Of a DNA stretch of 8,198 bases, positions 1-6,516 are shown piece by piece. A model generated the notes under the pieces. It saw nothing but the letters and a program-made list of their open reading frames with translations. It did no database searches and was not told where the DNA came from. Position 1 is the stretch's first letter. Each line of letters opens with the position of its first letter. Position numbers and translations under genes: made by a program. The stretch is from contig JAUVQS010000064.1 in assembly GCA_030598025.1 (NCBI GenBank), forward strand, positions 1 to 8,198, in the 5' to 3' direction. Source of the stretch: Acidimicrobiia bacterium. GTDB lineage: Bacteria > Actinomycetota > Acidimicrobiia > Spongiisociales > JAHEDJ01.

Positions 1-83
1 TCGGACAGAGGCATCCTCTCTGTTCGGACAGAGGCATCCTCTCTGTTCGGACAGAGGCATCCTCTCTGTTCGGACAGAGACAT
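1..83. repeat. Tandem array of 23-bp palindromic units
   Basis: Three identical 23-bp units lie head to tail at 1-23, 24-46 and 47-69. A fourth copy starts at 70, carries a G-to-A change at 80 and decays after about 84. Each unit begins TCGGACAGAG and ends CTCTGT. ACAGAG (unit bases 5-10) pairs with CTCTGT (18-23) across a 7-base loop. In the alternative register, CTCTGT, the next unit's TCGG and the following ACAGAG form a perfect 6-bp hairpin with a 4-base loop. The array can therefore fold into two mutually exclusive hairpin series. The unit length is not a multiple of three and there are no spacers, so it is neither a coding repeat nor CRISPR. It probably continues left of the window. A regulator-binding cluster, a terminator for an upstream gene or a neutral repeat are all possible. 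Confidence 0.9.
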
Positions 84-96
84 CTCCAGCCCCCAC

Positions 97-102
97 TAGC
101 CT
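97..102 (+). promoter_or_regulatory. Candidate -10 box of a leaderless promoter for the first ATPase gene
   Basis: TAGCCT fits the actinobacterial TANNNT -10 consensus and ends 7 bases before the ATG at 110, so transcription would start at or next to the A of the start codon. No Shine-Dalgarno sequence precedes this ATG, which agrees with leaderless translation. No convincing -35 box is present; the degraded fourth repeat unit lies where one would be expected. Confidence 0.45.
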
Positions 103-109
103 GACGACA

Positions 110-964
110 ATGGCATCCGTTCGGCTCGTCATAGTCACCGGAAAGGGAGGGGTCGGCCGGTCGGCCGTGTCGGCAGCCCTCGCTCTGCGCGGCGCACGTT
201 CCGGAATGAGAGCCCTGGTCGTGTCGATGACCGAATCGGCCGGATTGGCCGAGCATCTGGGCGTGGATCACCTGGGCCCCGACGCTACCGAAATCCGCAC
301 GGGCCTCTTTGCTCTTCAGGTCGAGCGGCCAGCAGCCCTCGACGAGTACCTGCGCCTCCAGGTTGGACTCCCCAAGTTCGCCAGATTCGGACCGCTGGCA
401 GATGCCTTCGACGCTCTCGCCTCGGCCGCTCCGGGCATCAGGGAGATCGTCACTATGGGCAAGGCGCTCTATGAGGTCCGTAGGCGAGACACGTGGGATC
501 TCGTCGTCGCAGACGGCCCGCCGATCGGCCAAATCGGATCACACCTCCGGGCGCCGCGGACCGTCTCCGATCTCGTTCCCACCGGACGAATCCGCGAGCA
601 ATCCGCCTGGATGGCCGACTTTCTGGCCGACCCCGAGAAGTCTGCTCTGGTACTGGTCACGCTCGCCGAGGAGTTACCGGCTCTCGAGACCGCCGAGGCG
701 GTCACGTGGCTGCGGAACTCAGAGTTGATCACAACACATTCGGTCATCACCAACCGCATCCTGGATCCTCTGGAAACGCCGGTGACCGCCGGCCCGGCTG
801 AGGGTCCGGTGCACGATGCCGCCCTGCTCCACCAGGGCTTGACCGAAGAACAGGCACGCTGGCTCGCGGAGACTCCCGACGGGCCCCATTTGCCGTATCT
901 GTTCGGAGCAACCGGACCGGTGGAAGTCACCAAACGTCTGGCTGATCTTGTGGAGCTGCCGTGA
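110..964 (+). CDS. Get3/ArsA-like ATPase, A-type subunit with degenerate nucleotide site
   Basis: A 284-residue SIMIBI-class P-loop protein of the ArsA/Get3 family. The N-terminal loop is GKGGVGRSA (residues 11-19): the deviant Walker A signature lysine K12 is present, but the usual P-loop lysine is Arg17. The switch I aspartate of the DPA motif is missing; the region reads SMTESAGL at 39-46. A Walker B-like VVADGPP lies at 132-138 and a base-recognition-like TNR at 214-216. It best resembles, from memory, mycobacterial Rv3679, for example in the APGIRE...GK and TVSDL stretches. There are no cysteines, so neither arsenite binding as in ArsA nor a Get3 CxxC zinc site is possible. The gene overlaps the next by 4 bp, implying coupled translation and a heterodimer. 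I infer it supplies K12 in trans and hydrolyses little ATP itself. The physiological role is unknown; in mycobacteria the pair was studied as Get3 homologues. The start codon has no ribosome binding site. Confidence 0.88.
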   Translation: MASVRLVIVTGKGGVGRSAVSAALALRGARSGMRALVVSMTESAGLAEHLGVDHLGPDATEIRTGLFALQVERPAALDEYLRLQVGLPKFARFGPLADAFDALASAAPGIREIVTMGKALYEVRRRDTWDLVVADGPPIGQIGSHLRAPRTVSDLVPTGRIREQSAWMADFLADPEKSALVLVTLAEELPALETAEAVTWLRNSELITTHSVITNRILDPLETPVTAGPAEGPVHDAALLHQGLTEEQARWLAETPDGPHLPYLFGATGPVEVTKRLADLVELP

Positions 965-1986
965 CCAAGGCGATTCTGGTGACGGGAGCAGGCGGAGTCG
1001 GTAAAACCACCCTTTCGGCTGCCATCGCGGTCCGCGCCGCCCGGTCGGGAAAGCGCACTCTGGCCCTCACGGTCGACCCGGCCCGTCGGCTGGCAGATGC
1101 TCTCGGCGTCGGGACGCTCGGTGCGGTCCCGACTGCGAACCCCGACCTCGACCTCCTCTGGGGAGCCATGCTCGACGCCGAGCACTCCTGGGATGCTGTG
1201 GCCCGTCGCCACGCCGATCCGGACGTGGCGGAGCGGCTGGTCTCATCTGAGTTCTTCCGAGTCGCAGCCAGACACTTCCCGGCCAGCCAGTCGTACGCGG
1301 CTTCCGAGCGAATGGCAGATCACCTGGAGAGTGGGGAATGGGATGTTGTCGTCGTCGATACTCCCCCGGCGGCCGGCGGAATCGAGTTCTTCACTGCACC
1401 GGCCGAAACGAGAGACCTCGTGGGAGGGCGCCTCATCCGCTGGATCACCGGCGGACCCCTTCCGGGACGCCGCAGCATCTTCCGGATCGCCGGGCGGCCG
1501 GCCCTTCGAATGGCGAGCACCATCCTCGGATCCGACCTTCTAGAGAGGGTCGCCGAATTCCTCTTTGACTTGCGCACGACCCACGACAGTCTCTCCCGCC
1601 GGGCCGCGGCCATCGAACGCCACTTCAAGCAGGCCTCGACCCTCGTGGTGACCACCTCGGATCCGACCCCCATGCGGGAGGCCGAGCGATTCTTCCGCTA
1701 CCTCCCCAAGGTCGCCAGCCCTCCGGAACTCGTCATCTTCAATCGATCCCTGCCCGACTCCTGGCGGACCGCCCGACCACCGGCCGGCACACCGCCGGAC
1801 CTGGTCGACAACCTGCGGAGGTGGTCGGCGGAGGCCGCCCGGCAGGCTCTGAACCGCGAGGAGTTTGCAGTTCGCCACGAGACCCCCGTGGCCACGGTCC
1901 CGTGGCAACCCGAAAGCCCGACAGACCTTCATGCGTTGGAGAACTTGCTAACGGCGGCTGAAGGCCTCGAAATCCAGGGGCTGTAG
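961..1986 (+). CDS. Get3/ArsA-like ATPase, B-type catalytic subunit
   Basis: A 341-residue ArsA/Get3-family ATPase starting with GTG inside the GTGA overlap with the previous gene; GGAG at 952-955 is its ribosome binding site. The P-loop GAGGVGKTT (residues 9-17) has the catalytic lysine K15, but Ala10 stands where the deviant Walker A signature lysine should be. The switch I motif VDPARRLADALG (38-49) retains D39, and VVVDTPP (130-136) is Walker B/switch II. FNR at 260-262 resembles the adenine-recognition Asn motif. Residues about 153-205 form an amphipathic, hydrophobic-rich helical insertion in the position of the Get3 client-binding subdomain. The Ala at the signature position is also found, as I recall, in mycobacterial Rv3680, so it appears to be a family trait. 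There are no cysteines and no arsenic-resistance neighbours, so an arsenite pump role is unlikely. I infer that it pairs with the upstream gene product, its P-loop completed by that partner's K12. Confidence 0.9.
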   Translation: MTKAILVTGAGGVGKTTLSAAIAVRAARSGKRTLALTVDPARRLADALGVGTLGAVPTANPDLDLLWGAMLDAEHSWDAVARRHADPDVAERLVSSEFFRVAARHFPASQSYAASERMADHLESGEWDVVVVDTPPAAGGIEFFTAPAETRDLVGGRLIRWITGGPLPGRRSIFRIAGRPALRMASTILGSDLLERVAEFLFDLRTTHDSLSRRAAAIERHFKQASTLVVTTSDPTPMREAERFFRYLPKVASPPELVIFNRSLPDSWRTARPPAGTPPDLVDNLRRWSAEAARQALNREEFAVRHETPVATVPWQPESPTDLHALENLLTAAEGLEIQGL

Positions 1987-2022
1987 GGCTAATGGCTAAA
2001 GGCTAAAGGCTAAAGGCTTAAA
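1987..2022. repeat. Heptanucleotide tandem repeat at the convergent junction
   Basis: GGCTAAT at 1987-1993 is followed by three perfect GGCTAAA units (1994-2000, 2001-2007, 2008-2014) and an 8-base variant GGCTTAAA at 2015-2022. The array fills the gap between two convergent genes; its last unit contains the dnaE stop codon (TTA on the plus strand at 2018-2020). Because 7 is not a multiple of 3, successive units place TAA in every plus-strand frame and TAG in every minus-strand frame. No terminator hairpin is visible in the gap. Confidence 0.92.
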
Positions 2023-5000
2023 GAATTGCTTTCTGCCCGAATAGCTCGCGCAACTCGGCATAGAGGTCGGACCGCGGTTCTACCCGGTGGTCGTTGCCCA
2101 GTTTGAGGACCTTGTGACCACTGTCGGTCGTCATGTGGAGGTAGACCGGGGCCGGCCCCGGTTGGTTCACCAGGATGTCCTTCAACTGCTGAACCTTTTC
2201 GGGTGAGAGGAGTCGGGCAGGAATCTCGAGAGTAACTGCTCCGTCGGCATCGAGTTGAGGCTCCTCGATGGCGTGTCCCATCACCTTGACATCTTCGCCC
2301 CGGTGGTCGAGTCGACCCTTGACGATGAGGATCGCGTCTTCCCTGATCAAAGGCCCATATTCGTTCACCGTTCTCGGGAACGCCACGACTTCTACCGAAC
2401 CGGCCAGGTCTTCGAGGGTGAAGTAGATCATCTGATCACCGTTGCGAGTGAATCGGCGGTTGATCCCTGAGACGAGACCGCCGACCATCACCGAAGCCCC
2501 GTCGGTGAGTTCCATGAGTTCGGGGATTCCGCACGTGACTTCCCGGCGCAGCAATCCGTCGACTCCCAGCAGGGGGTGGTCGGAGATGAAGAGACCCAGC
2601 ATCTCCTTCTCAAAGCCAAGCTTCGTTCGCTTGTCCCACTCATCCTCAGGAATCTCAACGATCTCGGAGAAGACCTCTTCCTGGCCGCCGAACAAACTGA
2701 ACTGCCCGAGATCCTCTTTGCGCCTGCGAGAGATCGTTGATTCGAGGATCTGCTCGAAAGTCAGTATCAAGCCCTTTCTGGTCAAACCCAACGCATCAAA
2801 GGCACCGGCCTTGATCATCGATTCCACGGTTCGACGGTTGAGTGCCGAGACATCGACCCGGTTCACGAAATCCTGAAAATCGGTGAACGGACCGTCTTCG
2901 ATCCTGGCCTCGATGATGCGCTCGACCACGCCTTCTCCGACGTTACGGACGGCAGACAGTCCGAAACGTATCTTGTGATCCCGAACGGTGAAATCGACTT
3001 CAGATTCGTTGACATCGGGAACCAACACATCGACGTTCATACTGCGAGATTCACCGAGATAGAGCGCAGTGCGATCCTTGTCCTTTTTGGTGGAGGTCAA
3101 GATGGCCGCCATGTATTCGGCCGGATAGTGGGCCTTGAGATAGGCGGTCTGATAGGCGATGTAGGCGTAGCAGGCGCTGTGCGGGATATTGAAGCCGTAC
3201 CCGGCGAACGGTTCGATGGCATCCCAGAGTTCACGGCCGAGGCTCTCCGGATGACCTTGCGCGGCACACCCCTCGACGAACTTCTGTCTCTCCGCCTTCA
3301 TCACCGATTTGATCTTCTTACCCATCGCCTTGCGGAGATTGTCCGCTTCGGCCATCGAGTACCCGGCCAGCTCCCTGGCCACCTGCATGACCTGTTCCTG
3401 GTAGACGATGATTCCATAGGTCGATTCGAGGAACGGCTGCGTCGCCGGGTGGGGATATTCGACAGGTTTCCGCCCGTTCTTTCGTTCCGCGTACTCGTAG
3501 TGCATGTTCTGGCCCATCGGGCCGGGGCGGAATAGGGCGTTGGTGGCGACGATATGGTCGAAGACGTCGGGTTGAAGCGATCGGATCAGCGAACGCATCG
3601 CCGACCCCTCTAACTGGAAGACGCCGATCGTGTCGGTAGCGCGAATCAGGTCGAAAGTCTTCTCATCGTCGAGTGGCACGTTGTCTATGTCGACCAGGCC
3701 GCCCCCGGAAGCCTCGATGAGTTCCTGGGTACGTTCGATGATCGCCAACGTTCGCAGACCGAGGAAGTCCATCTTCAGCAGACCAAGATCGGCGATACCG
3801 TGCATCTCGTACTGGGTGACGACCTCGGCGCCCTCGCCCTTTTGCTGAATCGGGACCAGGCCCATCAATGGCTCGGGAGCGATGACCACCGCCGCGGCGT
3901 GAATCGAATCCTGACGGCGCAAGCCCTCCAGACCTTTGGCGGCATCGACCACCTGACGGACTTCGGCTTCGGCTTCGTAGGCTTCGCGCAAACCAGAGGC
4001 GTTGGAGTACCAATCCTTGATAGTTACATCCGCCTCTGCCGGCGGAGCGGTCAAGCACTGCTCGAGTGACGCATCCTTCCCGAGGATGGCGGGAGGCATG
4101 AGCTTGGCGACCCGGTCACCCAGTCCGTAGGGATGCCCGAGGACTCGCGCCGCATCACGAATCGCCTGTTTTCCCTTGATCGTCGAGAACGTGACGATCT
4201 GGGCTACATGGTCGGACCCGTACTTCTCCGCTGCATAGCGGATCAGCTCACCCCGATAGCGCTCATCGAAATCCATGTCGATATCCGGCATCTCCCGACG
4301 ACCGGGATTGAGAAACCGCTCAAAGATCATTCCGTACTGAAGCGGATCCAGGTCGGTGATCTTCAGGCAGTAAGCAACTATCGATCCCGCTGCGCTTCCA
4401 CGGCCCGGACCAACGCGGATTCGTTGCTCACGTGCGTAGCGGATGAGATCCCACACAATCAGGAAGTAGGCCGGGAAACCCATCTCCACGATGATCCGCA
4501 GCTCGTGCTCGATCCGTTCACGCGCCGCATCCGGGAGCGGATCGCCGTACCGGAGGCGGGCTCCCTCTTCAACCAACTCGCGAAGGTACGACCGCTCGGT
4601 GTGACCATCGGGCACCGGGAACACCGGCAGCAGTATGTTGCCGAACTCGAGTTTCACGTCTGCTCGATCCGCGACCCAGAGCGTGTTTGAGATGGCGCCC
4701 GGATACCTCTCTTCCGGGAACAACTTCTGCATCTCGGCGACGGTCTTAACATACAGGCCGGTACCTTCGAACCGGAATCGATTCGGATCATCGAGCGTCG
4801 AGCCGGTCTGAATGCACAGCAGAACGTCATGGGCGGCAGCATCCTCGGCGGTGATGTAGTGGGAGTCGTTGGTGGCGAGCAAAGGAGCGTTGATCTTGGA
4901 GGAGATATCGACGAGGTCGGGCAGAATCCGTCTCTGCGCCTCTATTCCGTGGTCGCCCAACTCGATGAAGAAGTTATCTCGCCCGAAGATATCCTGATAC

Positions 5001-5524
5001 ATGGCGGCGGCTTCGATAGCGCCATCCAGATCGCGGGTCAGCCGGCTGTTGCCCTCTTCTCTCGAAGCATCGGGCGCGAGCAGGCTCGGTATATGACCAC
5101 CGAGACAACCGGAGGTGGCGATGATTCCCTCCGAGTACCGGCTGAGCAGATCGAGATCCATCCGCGGCTTGTAGTAGTAGCCCTCCAGGAATGATTTGCT
5201 GACCAACTGCATCAGGTTGCGGTAACCGGTCTGGTTCTCTGCCAGCAGAGTCATGTGATGCCGGACGTTCTCTGCGCGGGAAGGGCGATCGAAGCGACTG
5301 CCGGGCGTCACGTATGCCTCGACACCGATGATCGGCCTAACTCCGGCGCCGATGGCGGCTTTGTAGAAGTCGACAACGCCGTACATAACTCCGTGATCGG
5401 TGATGGCCACCGCCGGCTGACCGTCGGCCGCAACTGCTTTGACGAGATCCTTCACCCGAGCGGCGCCATCGAGCATCGAGAACTCGGTATGAACATGAAG
5501 GTGCGCAAAGCTGTCGCGAGGCAT
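2018..5524 (-). CDS. dnaE: DNA polymerase III alpha subunit, DnaE1 type
   Basis: A full-length 1168-residue catalytic subunit of the replicative polymerase. The N-terminal PHP domain (about 6-280) has the complete metal-binding set: H10, H12, D19, H44, E69, H89 or H90, C140, D220 and H222. The spacing matches mycobacterial DnaE1, whose PHP domain is a proofreading 3'-5' exonuclease. The polymerase core has GPGRGSAAGS (372-381), palm aspartates D416 and D418 in PDIDMDFDE, and the third, D586, in KMDFLGL. A tandem helix-hairpin-helix-like region lies near 853-872, a beta-clamp motif QFSLF at 941-945 and an OB fold at about 1011-1090. A short C-terminal domain follows. There is no intein and no DEDD exonuclease insertion, so this is not PolC. 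The start fits the family N-terminus (HLHVHTEFSMLDG at 8-20). No strong Shine-Dalgarno precedes it. The gene lies 69 bp downstream of the rhomboid gene on the same strand, so the two may share a transcript. Confidence 0.98.
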   Translation of the reverse strand: MPRDSFAHLHVHTEFSMLDGAARVKDLVKAVAADGQPAVAITDHGVMYGVVDFYKAAIGAGVRPIIGVEAYVTPGSRFDRPSRAENVRHHMTLLAENQTGYRNLMQLVSKSFLEGYYYKPRMDLDLLSRYSEGIIATSGCLGGHIPSLLAPDASREEGNSRLTRDLDGAIEAAAMYQDIFGRDNFFIELGDHGIEAQRRILPDLVDISSKINAPLLATNDSHYITAEDAAAHDVLLCIQTGSTLDDPNRFRFEGTGLYVKTVAEMQKLFPEERYPGAISNTLWVADRADVKLEFGNILLPVFPVPDGHTERSYLRELVEEGARLRYGDPLPDAARERIEHELRIIVEMGFPAYFLIVWDLIRYAREQRIRVGPGRGSAAGSIVAYCLKITDLDPLQYGMIFERFLNPGRREMPDIDMDFDERYRGELIRYAAEKYGSDHVAQIVTFSTIKGKQAIRDAARVLGHPYGLGDRVAKLMPPAILGKDASLEQCLTAPPAEADVTIKDWYSNASGLREAYEAEAEVRQVVDAAKGLEGLRRQDSIHAAAVVIAPEPLMGLVPIQQKGEGAEVVTQYEMHGIADLGLLKMDFLGLRTLAIIERTQELIEASGGGLVDIDNVPLDDEKTFDLIRATDTIGVFQLEGSAMRSLIRSLQPDVFDHIVATNALFRPGPMGQNMHYEYAERKNGRKPVEYPHPATQPFLESTYGIIVYQEQVMQVARELAGYSMAEADNLRKAMGKKIKSVMKAERQKFVEGCAAQGHPESLGRELWDAIEPFAGYGFNIPHSACYAYIAYQTAYLKAHYPAEYMAAILTSTKKDKDRTALYLGESRSMNVDVLVPDVNESEVDFTVRDHKIRFGLSAVRNVGEGVVERIIEARIEDGPFTDFQDFVNRVDVSALNRRTVESMIKAGAFDALGLTRKGLILTFEQILESTISRRRKEDLGQFSLFGGQEEVFSEIVEIPEDEWDKRTKLGFEKEMLGLFISDHPLLGVDGLLRREVTCGIPELMELTDGASVMVGGLVSGINRRFTRNGDQMIYFTLEDLAGSVEVVAFPRTVNEYGPLIREDAILIVKGRLDHRGEDVKVMGHAIEEPQLDADGAVTLEIPARLLSPEKVQQLKDILVNQPGPAPVYLHMTTDSGHKVLKLGNDHRVEPRSDLYAELRELFGQKAIL

Positions 5525-5544
5525 GAATCCGAACTACATCAGTG

Positions 5545-5550
5545 AGATTA
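5545..5550 (-). promoter_or_regulatory. Weak candidate -10 box upstream of dnaE
   Basis: Read on the minus strand this is TAATCT (TANNNT type), overlapping GATAAT, 20 bases before the dnaE ATG. A second TANNNT match, TACAGT, lies at 5554-5559. No matching -35 box was found, so dnaE may instead depend on transcription from the rhomboid promoter. Confidence 0.25.
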
Positions 5551-5593
5551 TCGACTGTAGCAGTGCGGGTCCCTCCTCCGATCGTCGCACCGA

Positions 5594-6421
5594 TCAAGCG
5601 ATGATCACCGCCAGCAAAGAGAGGAATCCAACGCCGGCCGCGATAGCCGTCCGAACTGCCGGAGTTCTCTGCGGAGCACGACCCCACAAATAGCCAATCG
5701 CCAGGCCGGCCACGAACCCGCCGAGGTGGCCCTGCCAGGAGATACGGGGAACGACGAACGAGAAGACTGCATTGATGCCGAGCAACACCAGTAGTTGCCG
5801 GTAGAGGGCGGCACCGGCCCGCGTGTGCCGCACCCGCCACGATCCGACCAACCAGACGCCGAACAAACCGAAGATGGCGCCCGACGCGCCGACCAGCAGA
5901 GTGATTTCGTCGCTGAGGAAGAAGGCGGCCGCTCCTCCCGCGGCGGCGGTGGAGAGGTACAGAACCGCAAAAGCGACCGACCCGAGTTGTCGTTCGAGTT
6001 CGGGCCCGAAGATGTAGAGAGCCCACATATTGAACAGGAGATGGGTCGAGCTTCCGTGCAGGAAGGCGGCGGTCAGCACCCGCCACCATTCGCCGTCGGA
6101 GACCAGCCAGTTCGCCTGCGCGGCGTACTGTTCGATGAGGTCCCCCGCCCAGACGACCGTTGTCTTGGCCAGCGCCGGAACAACGCGCGGCGCCACGAAG
6201 AGAAGCACTGCCACTCCGATCAAGCCGAAGGCAACGGGGGTCGGCCGGTTCAGCAGTTGCCGCGCCGTCACCTGCCGGTTGGCCGGCTTGGCGCATTCAA
6301 AACACTTCTGACCGACCGGCGTATCCACGGCACATTCAGTACAAATAGGGCGTCCACACGAGGCGCAGCCGAGGAGGGTCTGGCGGTCGGGGTGTCGGTA
6401 GCACACGGTTTCGGTTTCCAT
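5594..6421 (-). CDS. Rhomboid-family intramembrane serine protease with N-terminal B-box-like zinc finger
   Basis: A 275-residue membrane protease that cleaves transmembrane substrates within the lipid bilayer. Residues 7-43 hold a cysteine/histidine box (C7, H10, C19, C22, C27, C30, C40, C43), enough for two zinc ions and typical of actinobacterial rhomboids opening with a CYRHPDR motif. About six or seven hydrophobic segments follow, starting near residue 63. The rhomboid signatures are present: WWRVLTAAFLHGS (112-124), H127-x3-N131 of the oxyanion region, the nucleophile S180 in GASGAIFG (178-185), and H232 in GHLGG as the catalytic base. I chose the ATG at 6421 over the one at 6451 because family members begin just before the CYRHP motif, and because a TAGCGT -10 box sits 8 bases upstream. 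The longer version would add ten residues without similarity. The substrate is unknown. It lies directly upstream of dnaE on the same strand, with no evident functional link. Confidence 0.93.
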   Translation of the reverse strand: METETVCYRHPDRQTLLGCASCGRPICTECAVDTPVGQKCFECAKPANRQVTARQLLNRPTPVAFGLIGVAVLLFVAPRVVPALAKTTVVWAGDLIEQYAAQANWLVSDGEWWRVLTAAFLHGSSTHLLFNMWALYIFGPELERQLGSVAFAVLYLSTAAAGGAAAFFLSDEITLLVGASGAIFGLFGVWLVGSWRVRHTRAGAALYRQLLVLLGINAVFSFVVPRISWQGHLGGFVAGLAIGYLWGRAPQRTPAVRTAIAAGVGFLSLLAVIIA

Positions 6422-6429
6422 GGGCAAAC

Positions 6430-6435
6430 ACGCTA
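6430..6435 (-). promoter_or_regulatory. Candidate -10 box of a leaderless promoter for the rhomboid gene
   Basis: On the minus strand the sequence is TAGCGT, a TANNNT box ending 8 bases before the ATG at 6421. No Shine-Dalgarno lies in those 8 bases. The arrangement copies that before the first ATPase gene (TAGCCT, 7 bases, ATG). No clear -35 element is seen. Confidence 0.42.
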
Positions 6436-6466
6436 ATCGAACGCGGAACATGAGCGATCCCGGCCT

Positions 6467-6476
6467 GCACCGGTGC
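6467..6476. promoter_or_regulatory. Perfect 10-bp palindrome in the divergent intergenic region
   Basis: GCACCGGTGC is its own reverse complement. It lies between the divergent starts of the rhomboid (6421) and aldolase (6517) genes, four bases before a candidate TACAGT -10 box for the aldolase. The position would suit an operator, but a chance palindrome in GC-rich DNA cannot be ruled out. Confidence 0.25.
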
Positions 6477-6479
6477 GGC

Positions 6480-6485
6480 TACAGT
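6480..6485 (+). promoter_or_regulatory. Candidate -10 box for the aldolase-phosphofructokinase operon
   Basis: TACAGT matches TANNNT. Initiation about 7 bases downstream would give a leader of roughly 25 bases containing the ribosome binding site AAGGGAGA at 6503-6510, which sits 6 bases before the aldolase ATG. No convincing -35 box was found at the usual distance. Confidence 0.3.
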
Positions 6486-6516
6486 TGATTGCCGGCCACA
6501 CCAAGGGAGAAACCCA

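Noticed and set aside
1..83. CRISPR array
   Set aside because: The units are directly adjacent with no spacers, and no cas gene is in the window.
469..1212. Minus-strand open frame of 247 codons across the two ATPase genes
   Set aside because: It is antisense to two well-supported genes, has no recognisable motif and a low-complexity Arg/Ser-rich composition typical of shadow frames in GC-rich DNA.
110..1986. Arsenite-resistance operon (arsA)
   Set aside because: No cysteines in either protein and no arsB, arsR, arsD or arsC neighbour; the pair fits the Rv3679/Rv3680 Get3-like type.
2975..3535. Plus-strand open frame of 186 codons inside dnaE
   Set aside because: It is antisense to the conserved polymerase core, with no ribosome binding site or family motif.
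4133..4690. Plus-strand open frame of 185 codons inside dnaE
   Set aside because: Antisense shadow of the palm region; no family similarity recognised.
2018..5524. Intein or split gene in dnaE
   Set aside because: The polymerase motifs run uninterrupted at normal spacing and the total length, 1168 residues, is normal for DnaE1.
5578..5594. Rho-independent terminator between the rhomboid and dnaE genes
   Set aside because: Only a 5-bp GATCG/CGATC pairing with a 6-base loop is visible, with no following T-run on the minus strand.
5337..6296. Minus-strand open frame of 319 codons spanning the rhomboid and the dnaE start
   Set aside because: It reads the same strand in another frame across both real genes; the translation is Arg/Gly-rich and shows no conserved domain.
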